Source: Theropithecus gelada
Taxonomy: Eukaryota > Chordata > Mammalia > Primates > Cercopithecidae
Assembly (NCBI RefSeq): GCF_003255815.1
Contig: NC_037683.1
Coordinates: 76,505,440-76,569,439 of the forward strand
Length of the DNA: 64,000 bases
Direction of reading: 5' to 3'
Shown here in pieces: positions 34,006 through 44,762 of the stretch (the stretch's first letter is position 1; every line of letters begins with the position of its first letter). A model generated the notes under the pieces. The model saw only the letters and a program-made list of their open reading frames with translations, was not told where the DNA came from and made no database searches. A program made the translations under genes and the position numbers.

Positions 34006-36365
34006 CTATTCAGACACTTTAACTGAAGTTCCATCGTCACAAACTACTTCACAGCATAATGGATCGAATTCAGGTCTTTACATCTCTTTTTTTCGGGAAA
34101 GTACTACTTTCCTCAATGATGGTTGCCCTTGAGACACTGTTTTCTTCAGCTCCTGTGACAAATTGGGAATTAATTTTGACGGCATATCTAAGGTTTTTGT
34201 ATCTTTATTGATTGAGGATGACATCATTTCTGTGAAGTCAAAAAATAGGGTGGAAGGTGAGGAAAATATTCACGTGAAAGAGAATCAGAAAAATTATACA
34301 ATTTGCCTAGACCACAATGTACCTATTGCCTCGGTATAATTAAACACCAAAGAGAATCCACAAGTACCCTAACATATCAAAAACTTACCTTACTTAGAGT
34401 TGGGCACGTTGAGGTACTACGATATTAAGGATATGCTAACTCCTCTGTCCCGTTTGTGTACTCCTCCAATGACCCTTTAAATGCTTGCACCATATCACTT
34501 TTCACTCTCCCTGACACTGTTTTGATTGATAACTTCCAATGCACTATGTAGTGGATAGCAATAGGGAATTATTTTTTTATAATCACAAGTTTTTAGTAGG
34601 AAGATTTAGATATTTAACTTTATACCTACATAAATCTATACATCTATATCACTTGATCTCAGCCAAAAGGCTGAGAATGGATATACATCTATATCTATGT
34701 ATCTACAGCAAACATTAATACTGGTTATCCATGAATACTTTTCTTTTTTTGTTAAATTTATCTATATTTTTCAGTCTTTAAATGAGAATGTTCACTTATT
34801 TACTCAGAAAAAAGAGTAAAACTTAAATAGAAATTATAGTACAGCATGCTCTTCCTTAGTTTGTGTTAGAAATTGTTTTGACTTTGTGATATTCTTTCCT
34901 TATTTTATAGTAAAATGAAACAAGCTCTGACCAATAATGTAAGAAAAGGAAATAACTTTGAAATCATTATAAAAATCACATAAAATCCAAGTGCATTCAC
35001 TGTGCACAATATCTTTAACGAACTCTAATGATTGAATGCAGTATATGCATATAGCTTACAAGAGGCAGTCTGGGAGTCACACATTGCTGGTTCAAAGCCT
35101 ATGTCATTTATATCAAATGTAAAACAATGCTTAGTAATTTAACTTGACTTTTCAGAATCAGTACAACCTATTCGCCTGAAGAGAGTAGCCTCTGTCTCTT
35201 TTGGAAACCGCCCTTGCTAGTTTTAACTTAGTTTGCAATTTATCTCTGTGAATACCCTGTTACTTGGTAGTTTAAAAACCGTTCTGGTATTGAACTGTCC
35301 TCAATTCTGAAACCTTGCTTTTAAAGAAAATTCTTTGCAGCTTCAAATGTTGAAAGCGCTAATCAGATCTTCAGCTATGACGGTCTAAATGGTGAATTTC
35401 CCTTGTCTCTGGTCCCCTTGGATTTCCCCTCTAGTCATCCAGGCAACTTTCTTTCTTTTCCGTCTATCTCTCTCAACACTTTACAAGAGTAGATTCAAAG
35501 ACATGGGCAGCAAGGTGCTCTGTTGGGGGTGCAACAGAGTTTTTTTAATAAAAAAAATTATTAAAAAAGTTTTTTTTAAGAGAAAGTTTTTGGTGACATA
35601 GACCACTGTGTAGCCTAATGACAAAGAGGAGAGTCATTAAGTCTAAGCCTCCTTTCGTCTCACATTCCAGGAACCTAACAGAGGTCTTAGTGTGCTGCCC
35701 CCAGGCCCATAGGTGCACAAACAGAAGTGATAATCAGCTCACCACCTCACCGTTTTCCCCCTTTCTTCTTAATTGGAGAGGCCTGGTCCAGGTATCCCAT
35801 TGCAAGCACAACTGTTTTCTGGCCTGCCCAGCTTTCCTGGGGGTCCTGGAGTATGCCTCACCTCCTGCTGGTGTTTGAGAATCGTCACCTTCTCTGAGGC
35901 TTCCCTGTTTTCTCCACCCCATATCTCAGGCTGCCAGTTGGGAAGGGCCTCCCAGGTGAGGCTGTTTTTCTCTTTGCTATTCCTGTAACTTTCACCCTCT
36001 CTGCCAACCGGCCAGTGAGATTCCTGGTGAGGCCCTTTTAATAAAAGCACATTAAAATGAAAAAGCCCAAACTTTTAGGCACTCACCGGTGGTAGAGTCT
36101 GAGTTGACTATAGGCAGTAGATGAGATCTGGAACCAGCTTTTTTGGGGGCCGCATTCTGATTTTTCAGCAGCCCTGGGCTCTTACCTGTGGGTAGCCATT
36201 CTTCTGGGTGTTAGAGATTTTCTTTTTGGTCTTGTCACAAAATGACAGCAAGCTGTTTCCGAACTGGGGACCACATCCCTTCAGCTCTGCTGCTAGGCTT
36301 TCTCTAAGGAGTTGGCTCAGCAGCAGCCAGATTGCTGGCAGATGGGACCAGAACAGACTGGGCAT
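34006..36365 (-). pseudogene. INSL4 (pseudogene/paralogue, tentative): INSL4-like pseudogene, two exons (unit E)
   Basis: Exon 1 is 36365 down to 36186 and exon 2 about 34229 down to 34006. Exon 1 gives a signal peptide (SHLPAIWLLLSQLL) and a B-chain with Cys31 and Cys43 in C-X11-C spacing, very like the placental peptide INSL4 as I recall it. The donor is CAG|GTAAGA and the acceptor GACTTCACAG. Exon 2 gives NKD, PNLSQELKK and a basic RKKR cleavage site, then a stop after DVKT. In another frame the A-chain resumes as CCEVVCDDGTS. There are three defects. The visible frame meets the donor in phase 0 while exon 2 needs phase 1. There is a frameshift between RKKR and the A-chain. The last A-chain Cys is Ser (TCT). 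Both domains are lost to frameshifts, so it is not functional. It may be a paralogue, or the local INSL4 itself in decay. Confidence 0.85.
34650..34682 (-). pseudogene. RNU2 (fragment): U2 snRNA 5'-end retro-fragment
   Basis: The 33 bases match nucleotides 1-33 of U2 snRNA with about four differences, including GGCCTTTTGGCT-like and GATCAAGTG motifs. The direct repeat ATACATCTATATC flanks it on both sides (34638-34650 and 34683-34695). This indicates L1-type insertion. It lies inside the intron of unit E. There is no A tail and no promoter. Confidence 0.85.
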
Positions 36366-37490
36366 CCTGGACCTGGTCTCTCTTGTTCTGGGTGTTTCAG
36401 CCTTTCTCTAGAGACTTGATACTGTAGCCTACCAGACTGTGCTGGTGTGTCTCTTCTGAGCTCCAGACTGCTTTCTGCATGCCTTCACCAGGCATTTATT
36501 TCCACAAGGCTATTATTCAGCTCCTGTAGCAATGGTGTCAGCTCCACCCCTTTCCCACCCACCTGCAAGGAACTTTCTACCTCAGTTCTTATTTAGTCTC
36601 CCTACTTGCCCTACCCACACTCCCATATCCTTCTTTGCTCCCAATGTGCTTCTGCACTTTGCTTGTTTTGAATTTGGTTTTTCTACTTCTTTTTCTTAAC
36701 TTTCCTTCTCTACTACTATTTTTACGCCTACTAAAATAATGGTAATTTTTAATGTCTTTTGCTTAGGTGAAATAAAAACAAAACTGACCTGTAAGCTCAT
36801 TGGCTAGAGATTATCTTAGTTAACATTTGGCATATAAGCTTTTAATATTTATCCTAACTTCCTCCACATTTATTTGTATTTCTTCTTCAAAACATTAAAA
36901 GATATTAGATCGATTTCTATATTGTCTTGTGTAGCTATCCATAGTATTTTGATGAGTGGGTAGATCAGTTCATTAGAGAAAGACAACTGGTGATGTTTAA
37001 ACTAGATACTGTGAACATTATTAAAGCCCCAGTAATGTCACTTTAGGCTTGTGTAATAATGTTTGAAGTTTACAAGGAACTTTCTTCAAAGGTATGTGCT
37101 TACATCTGCCCTCCAATGATCCTGAAAGGATGAGAAAACACAGGGACCCTATAGGGTTGACTGTTAAGTCTTGGGAGAGCACCCATGGAGGTCTTTTTAC
37201 ACTTGGAAGAAATCAGACTGTATCTTTCCACAAATTTATTTCTTTGAGCTCCCCTGGGTGATCAACTGTTACTTAATTTGAAATTATAATTACGGTCTCT
37301 AGAGTCGGGATACCACCCCTCCACACACACACACACACACCCCCCCCAGAAAGGCAAGGAGAAAGCACTAGAATTCAACAGTTACAGGGAGAACATGTTG
37401 TTATCACATGTTCATGCACAAAATTTTATATCTTTATGACCAATTTTTGTATACTATGTATGTTACAATTTGTGAAGAGGGAGTTTCATC
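36366..37490 (-). promoter_or_regulatory. Promoter region of unit E
   Basis: Read on the minus strand it aligns with the unit B and C promoters, from the TATA-like AATAAATG (36500-36493) back through the GACATTACTGG, ACTCATCAAAATACTATGGAT and CTCCCAAGACTTAACAGTC blocks to a CA/TG microsatellite (37321-37340) and the AACATG...TTCTCCCTGT block. Small frames here are chance. Confidence 0.65.
37321..37340 (-). repeat. (CA)n microsatellite in unit E
   Basis: About ten CA units followed by a C run; the inverted equivalent of the TG tracts in units C and D. Confidence 0.95.
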
Positions 37491-37505
37491 ACATTTTAAA
37501 GTTTT

Positions 37506-38348
37506 TTAAAATTATGCTTTAAGTTTTAGGGTACATGTGCACAATGTGCAGGTTTGGTACATGTGTATACATGTGCCATGTTGGTGTGCTGCACCCATTA
37601 ACTTGTCATTTATGTTAGGTATCTCTCCTAATGCTATCCCTCCCCCCTTTCCCCACCCCATGACAGGCCCCAGTGTGTGATGTTCCCCACCCTGTTTCCA
37701 AGTGTTCTCATTGTTCAATTCCCATCTATGAAGTGAGAACATACGGTGTTTGGTTTTTCTGTCCTTGCGATCGTTTGCTCAGAATGATGGTTTCCAGCTG
37801 CATCCATGTCCCTACGAAGGACATGAACTTATCCTATTTATGGCTGCATAGTATTCCATGGTGTATATATGCCACATTTTCTCAATCCAGTCTATCATTG
37901 ATGGGCATTTGGGTTGGTTGCAAGTCTTTGCTATTGTGAATAGTGCTGCAATAAACATAGGTGTGCATGTGTCTTTATAGCAGCATGATTTATAATCCTT
38001 TGGGTATATACCCAGTAATGGGATGTCTGGGTCAAATGGTATTTCTAGTTTTAGATCCTTGAGGAATCATCTCACTTTATTCCACAATGGTTGAACTAGT
38101 TTACAGTCCCACCAACAGTGTAAAAGTGTTCCTATTTCTCCATATCCTTTCCAGCACCTGTTGTTTCCTGACTTTTTAATGATTGCCATTCTAACTAGCG
38201 TGAGATGGTATCTCACTGTGGTTTTGATTTGCATTTCTCTGATGGCCCGGGATGATAAGCATTTTTTCATGTGTCCGTTGGCTGCATAAATGTCTTGTTT
38301 TGAGAAGTGTCTGTTCATATCCTTTGCCCACTTTTTGATGGGGTTGTT
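37506..38348 (-). mobile_element. L1PA-type L1 3' end with 16-bp target duplication
   Basis: Antisense young-type L1 3' UTR (GGTACATGTGCACAATGTGC; TATACCCAGTAATGGGATGT). The repeat CACATTTTAAAGTTTT lies on both sides (37490-37505 and 38349-38364). It is 5'-truncated. Unit C lacks it, so it landed after the C/E duplication. Confidence 0.95.
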
Positions 38349-38364
38349 CACATTTTAAAGTTTT

Positions 38365-40790
38365 AAACAAATGAGCACAGTTTTGGGGCAATAGACCGAT
38401 TAGATGTCTCTCACAGTATGGATACATTTTGCATTCAAATAGGACCCTTGTTTATAATCCTGATTTCTTCAGGAAAAAAATCTATTCAGACCAGATCTTT
38501 TTCACTCATATATAAGCTCAAGGGCTTACTTGAAATAAACTAATAAATTATTTTAATTCCCAATAAGAAATATGATCTATGTCCCTCATAAATTTGAGGA
38601 TGGCCTGGTCATCATCTGTCAAATGTTGAAAGTTTGTAACTTTTCTAATAATAACTGTCTAGGGCTTCAGGATGGTCAGAGTCAGTGACTTACCTGAGTT
38701 TTCAACAAGACAGTTTCTGGCAGAGGCTTCTCAAAAGTGATCTTTAGAAGGTATTTTTATGGGTGACAGAATTTGGGAAACAGTCCATGTGTAATGCTGT
38801 TCTTCAACGTAATTGAATATATAAAGTGAATTTCTAGGTGCCTCTTCAAAGCATGCAAAAATCCCTTCTAAAAATTGTTTTCTATTTTATGTGTTCTGGA
38901 TATTAAACCCTTATCTGGTACATTATTTGTAATCATTTCCTCTAATTTTGTGAGTTTTTATTTCAATTTCTTGGTAGTGTCCTCTGATGCACAAAAGTTC
39001 TCAATTTTGATGAAGTTGAATATTTATGATGACTTTTTTGGTGTCATATCCATGAAATCTTTGCCAAATCCAATGTCAAGAGAATTTTCCCCTATGGATT
39101 TTTTTTAATTTTATTTTTATTTCTTATATTTAGTGTTTCCTACATTTTGGGTTAAATATTGTATATGGTATGAGATGGGGGTTCAAGTTCTTTTTCATAT
39201 GGATATCCAGCTTTTCCAGCACCATTTGTTGAAAAGACTGTTCTTTACCCTTAGAAATTGTCTTGATGCTTTTGTCAAATATCATTTAACCAAATACCAG
39301 AGATTTGTTTCTGTTCTCCTGTTCTCTCTATTCAATTCCACTGGTCTATATGACTCTTCTTATGTCAGTACCCCAATCTTTTGACGACTGTAGCTTTGTA
39401 AAAAGTTTTAAAATCAGAAAGTGTGAGCTCCAATTTTGCTCTTTTTTTAAAAGACAGTTTTGGTTATTTAGGAAACCTTGAGATTCCATATTAATATTAG
39501 GAAGGATCTTCTATTTCTGCAAAAAAAAAAAAAAAAAAGAAAGAAACTAATTGGGACTTTCACAGATGTTATAGTGAACCTGTGTACCCCTTTGGGTAGT
39601 ATTCACATCTTAACAATGTCAAGTCTACTAATCCAGGAAACCTATAAATAAAATATGTGTTTCCATTTTTAAAAAAATACCTTAATATACTACCAAATAT
39701 TTTATTATTTTTGATGCTATTGAAAATGGAAATTTTTTTGTAATTTCATTTTTTGATGTTCATTGGCAACCAATGTTTACATGTATCTTTTTTTGTATCT
39801 TGTCTTTTTATGGAACTTGTTCATCAGTTCTAATAATTGTTTTCAGATCTTTAGGTTTTTCTACATATATAATCATATCATCTGCAAACAGAGAATATAT
39901 ATTTCTTCCTTTTCAATTTTTATGCCTTTTTTTTTTCTCTTTTTCTTATCTGATTGGTCTGGCAAAATCTTCCACTACTCTGCCAAATAGAAGTGAACAT
40001 TCTTGCCCTGTTGCTGACCTGAGGCTTCAGTCCTTCATCATTGAGAGTCATGGTAATTGGGCTTATATATGCAAATAAATTAAGCTTATATATATAGATC
40101 AGTTTCTTGCAACAGTCTTAGGCATACTTTAGAGCACTTCAGTTATATATCCTCAAGAGTGAATCTGTTTCTCTTTTACATGTGATAACCAGATTCTCCC
40201 CAACTTTCTCATATCTTCTAGAATAGCTACTTTTTATTTATTGTCAACATCAATCAACTCACACCTAACCTAATATCTATGATTCTTAAGGCTTTGATCA
40301 ACTTTTCACATTAATTTTTAAATTTTGAGATAATGTAGAATCACACATGTGAAGGTCTGAAATAATGGAGAGAGATCCTGTCTACACTGTATCTACTTTT
40401 TTTCAATGGTAACATCTTGCGAAACCATATTACAGTATCAGAACTAGAATATTGACAGTGATATAAGCAAAACATAAAAGCATTCCGATACCACAAGATT
40501 CCTCACAATCACACACTCTTCCCTTCCACTTTTCACCCCCTTGCCTCAACCCATGGCAAAATGGTTCTCCCATTCTAAATTTTGTGCTTTCAAAATGTTT
40601 TATAAAGCAATCATACATAATGTAACCTTTTAGGAGTGGCTATTTTTTCATTCAGCCTAACTCTGTGGTGATTCTCCTTAGTTGTTTGGTGTATTATATT
40701 TAGTGGCTTCTTGTTGCTGACAACTATTCCATAATATGGATGGAACACCATTGTTAAATAACTCAGTTTTTAATTCAGAACTATTAGAAA
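38365..40790 (-). pseudogene. Upstream flank of unit E, inverted copy of unit C flank
   Basis: Aligns in inverted order with 20320-22900. Landmarks are TTTGAGGATG...(38600), the shared L1 fragment, and ATCACACATGTGAAGGTCTG near 40340 (TTCACATGTGTGATTC in unit C). It ends at 40790, where an LTR begins. Confidence 0.8.
38880..40045 (-). mobile_element. Old L1 ORF2 fragment shared with unit C
   Basis: Antisense L1 ORF2 sequence. Its ends, TTTATGTGTTCTGGATATTAA on one side and CAATGATGAAGGACTGAAG (inverted) on the other, match the breakpoints of the L1 at 21045-22275. Confidence 0.88.
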
Positions 40791-43131
40791 TGTAAACAAA
40801 AGTTGTTTGGCAAAGAAATTGGGAGGAAAGACACTTTATTCTAGTAAACAGATTGCAGCCTGGGAAGACTCAGCCTCCCATACAAAATGAAAGGTCATTC
40901 CAGAGAACAAAGAGAGGTTTAGGGTTTTATAGCAAAAGTTCTCATTGAGGTTTCTAATCAAGTCTGTTTATGCAAATGAATGATTCAAATGTGCTTATTC
41001 TTTTTTTTTTTTTCCAATTTAGAAAGTTTATTTTGCCAAAGTTAAAGATGCACCCATGACACAGCCGCAGGAGGTTCTGACGACATGCGCCCAAGGTAGT
41101 CGTGGTACGGTTTGCTTTTATACATTTTAGGGAGACATAATACGTCTATCAGTACACGTAAGATTTACATTGGTTCCATCTGGAAGGTAGGACAACTTGA
41201 AGTGGCGTGAGGGGGTGACAGGGGCTTCCAGGTCATAGGTAGATTTAAACATATTCTGATTGGCAATTGGTTGAGTTATTATCAGTAGGAAGGAATGTCT
41301 GGATTATGATAAGAGGTTGTGGAGACCTAGATTTTGTTATGCAGATGAAGCCTCCAAGTAGTAGGCTTTAGAGAGAAGACTGTAATTGTTTATCAGACAT
41401 AAGATTTGTGTTGATGATTGATGTTAATGCTGGATGGGGTATAGTGAAAGCATGTCCAAACCTCACTTGCCTTCAAGGCCTGAACCAGTCTTTCAGGTTA
41501 AATTTTAGAGTGCCCTGGACAAGGAGGCAGTCCATTCAGATGGTTGTGATGGGTGGGAGGCTTCAAATTTTATTTTTGTTTTACATTCTTTCCCTTCTGG
41601 CCAAGATTTGCCAGAGGCAACATCAATGGCCACCAAATTTTAATGTTTTCCCACAGCATTGCTGGGGTGGCATGGCTGCCTGCCCCAGGTCTATCCTGTC
41701 CCTCGGTGGGACTCCCTGTGGCAGAGGGACTTAGAGTCCAATTAATTGTTCTAGTCCAAATAGGAATGGACATGGGCAGGCATTCATTTCGCCTTAAATT
41801 ATTATTATTTGTTTAAGTAGAAAGCCAACAAAAAGCCAAAAGTGAGGTTATAGAACTCAGTTGTTTTTAACTTCTATGTGTTGAGCTACTATAATCTTGG
41901 TTTTAATTACAAACTTATAGCAATTAGCTATGCAAAACACAAGCATTGTTCTGAAAAAATTTTTAAAATATATATCTATCTGCACAACTTATAACTGGGA
42001 GTATTACACACAGAAGGCTTTGTCATTAGGTATCTTTATCCTACCAGTAATTGTTTTCTTTTAATTATACAGGGAAGCAGGAAATTCTTTATGGTTAAGT
42101 GGATGCAAAGGTGACATATCATAGCTTGGAAGAAAAAGTCCTTTGTTTTATTTGTTGTTTAGGCATTTTTGTACCCTTCCTTGATTTGGAGGCTCTGACC
42201 TGACCTAATTCTATCCTTCAAAACAGGCCCTTACAATCTCACATGCCCACTTCTTCCACAACAATCCCTGGGCCTAGAGGGAGGGTGCTTGCATAGTCTT
42301 ACCAGCAGGGCATTTGAAATCAACAAGTCAGGCCCAGTGAGATGCCAAATGAGGGAAATTTGCATCTCTGGTCTTCCAAATACCTTGACTTTGGTTTTCT
42401 AGGAGTGGGTCTCAGACTAAAGACTGCTCTCTACCATCCTAGAAACAGGAGAAATCTCAAACTTGCCTTCCTTGTTGGAAGCGTGCGCAAACTCCAGAAA
42501 GGAGTTACCTGCTTTCCATCATCATGGAAGCAGGAAAACTCGCCTTTCTTGTTGGAGGCAAGTAAAACTCCAAAAAGGGAATTGTACAGCAAAATAACCT
42601 TAGATCTCGACCAAATTTGGGGAGTTCAGGGATTCTCTGGAGGGGGAACTCCCAGGTATCAGCAAGTTTTCCTGTTGCTTTGAGCCATAAAGATAGCTTA
42701 AGCTGGTACTAAGCACTCATAGGAGATTTGTCAAAGGTCAAGGGCACCTCCACTCAGAATCTCTTTGTGGTTACAAAAATGTGAACCCAAATATCTGAGA
42801 TTGATCTCAGTCAATTTAGAAAGCTTATTTTGCCAAGGTTAAGGACCTCCCCATGACACAGCCTCAGGAGGTCCTGACACTATGTGTCCCAAATGCTTAG
42901 TTCTGATTGGTCAAAATAGTCGAGTTCTGATTGGTTGATACAGCTAAGCCCTGATTGGTTGAGGCAGCTGAGCTCTGGTTGGTTCAGGTGAGTTCTGAAA
43001 GTCCTAAAGTTTAAAAAGTGCAGGTTTTGCGGGAACTTGCAGTGTGTGTGGGACCTCTATTCAGCAAATAGCTACTTTGCGCTTTTAAAATTTAGGCTCA
43101 GTCACTTGGGATATTTCCTGAAAGACTGACA
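40791..43131 (-). mobile_element. Solo LTR with four CCAAT boxes, split by a retrocopy
   Basis: The two halves are 40791-41000 and 42891-43131. Joined, the minus strand has TG...CA ends (TGTCAGTCTT...TTTGTTTACA). It has four ACCAA/CCAATCAG repeats (about 42990-42905), a CTATAAAAC TATA box (about 40936-40928) and an AATAAAGTGTC poly(A) signal (about 40843). Length is about 450 bp. The family is not named. No convincing target duplication is seen. Confidence 0.75.
41001..42890 (-). mobile_element. Processed (L1-mobilised) retrocopy of an ERV transcript
   Basis: On the minus strand the copy starts at TTTGGGACACATAGTGTC. This equals the position about 27 bases after the TATA box in the provirus LTRs, so it starts at R. 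It then has R-U5 (to 42780), about 1.2 kb of internal sequence, U3-R, AATAAACTTTCTAAATTGG and directly a 13-base A tail (plus-strand T run 41001-41013). The flanks 40987-41000 (AAATGTGCTTATTC) and 42891-42904 (AAATGCTTAGTTCT) look like a decayed target duplication. An integrated provirus would have U3 at the left and U5 at the right end. Internal blocks match proviral 15254-14930, 14240-14206 and about 10270-10190, so the source RNA was spliced or deleted. There is no coding capacity. Confidence 0.78.
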
Positions 43132-44762
43132 CAAATGCATAGTGCTTGGGAAGGAGACGAGCATCTTGCAACCTCTGCTACTACCATCACTCATGCTACC
43201 CTGGCTACCCAGGAGGCTGTGAGCCTGCTCACCTGCTCAGTACATCACTATTACAACCAGCATTTGAGGTCACCACATCAAAGCTGTCTGTAAGCAAGTA
43301 AATCGTACAGTCTTTACCACTAGACAGGTCCAGAAGCAAAGCCAAATGGCACTACTTAACGAACATCATAGTCACATACTCAAGTGAAAAAAAAGCCCTA
43401 CTCTAATGAAAGTAACTTCACATATAAGAAAAAGTGACTGTTTCTCTAGATGTGAAGAAATCAGCATAATAATACTGAAAATATGAAAAAGCAGAGTATC
43501 TTGACACCCTCAAAGGAACATAGTAATTATCTAGCAATGAATCCTAACCAAAATGGAATATTCAAAATGCCAGGTAAATAATGCAAAACTTATTTTTAAA
43601 GAATCTCAATGAGATCCAGAAGAAATCTGAAAACCAATAAAAAGAAATCAGAAAATCAATCAATGAGACCACATGAAGTGACCAAACCTACCAATCACTG
43701 GTATGCCTGAGGGAGAAGATAAAGCAAAATGTTTAGAAAACCTGTTTGGAAAATAATTGACAAAAACTTGCCTAGTCTAGCAAAAGATTTAGACATCCAG
43801 GTACAAGAGGCCAAAAGAACACCAGAAAAATATACATTGCGAGACAGACGTTATAACGTATATTCATCAGACTGTCTAAAGTCAATATGAAGAAAAAAAT
43901 TCTAAAATCAGTGAGAGAAAGCATCTAGTCACCTAAAAAGAAAACCCCATCAAACTGACAGTGGACTTCTTAGCAGAAAACTTACAAGCCAGAAGAGATC
44001 GGGATTTTCATAGTGCTTAAAGAAAAACATGTCAGTTATGAATTTTATGTCCTGCCAAAATAAGCTTCATAAATGAAGAAGAGATAAAGTACTTCCCAGA
44101 TAAGCAAACACTGATGGAATTCACCAGCAGACCAGAAATGCTCAAAGGAGTTCTAAACATAGAAATGAAAGTTCATTATTCACCATCAAAAAACACATGA
44201 AAGTAAAAACTCATAGGTCTTACAAAACAATTACACAAAGGAGGAAGAGAAAGAAATCAAATGGTAACTTGAAAGAACTCTACTAAACTACAAACAGATA
44301 CGAAGGCGAAAAGGAAAAAAATCTACAAAACAATTAGATAACAATGGACATTATGAAGGAATAAAACCTCAAATACCAATAATAACCTTGAATGTAAATA
44401 AAGTAAATGTAAATAATATTCGTAAGTAAATTAATGTAAATAAAAGATATAGACTGGTAAAATGGATTTAAAAATATGAAACAACTATATTCTCCTTACA
44501 AGAAACTGACTTTACTGGTAAAGACACTTACATGTCAAAGGTAAAGGAATGGTAAAAGATACTTCACACAAACAGAAACCAAAAGCAAGTAGGAGTAGTT
44601 ATATTTACATTAGATCAGGCAGATTTTATATCAAAACAGTAAAAAAAAAAAAAAAAAAAAAGACAAAGAAAATAATTATATAATGATAGAGGAGTCAATT
44701 CAACAAGAAGATATAACCATCCTAAATATGTATGCAGCCAACACCAGAGCATTGTAAAAGCA
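43132..44762 (+). mobile_element. Old L1 (L1M-type), 5' part through start of ORF2
   Basis: 5' region, ORF1-like A-rich sequence (43490-44170), and the decayed ORF2 start near 44365 (CAAATACCAATAATAACCTT, then GAATGTAAATAAAG). It breaks off near 44762 within ORF2 and resumes at 50176. An A run lies at 44641-44661. Confidence 0.8.

Noticed and set aside
35060..35120. Possible second MIR fragment in the intron of unit E
   Set aside because: Only short resemblance (GGTTCAAAGCC, CAGTCTGGGAGTCA), too weak to call.
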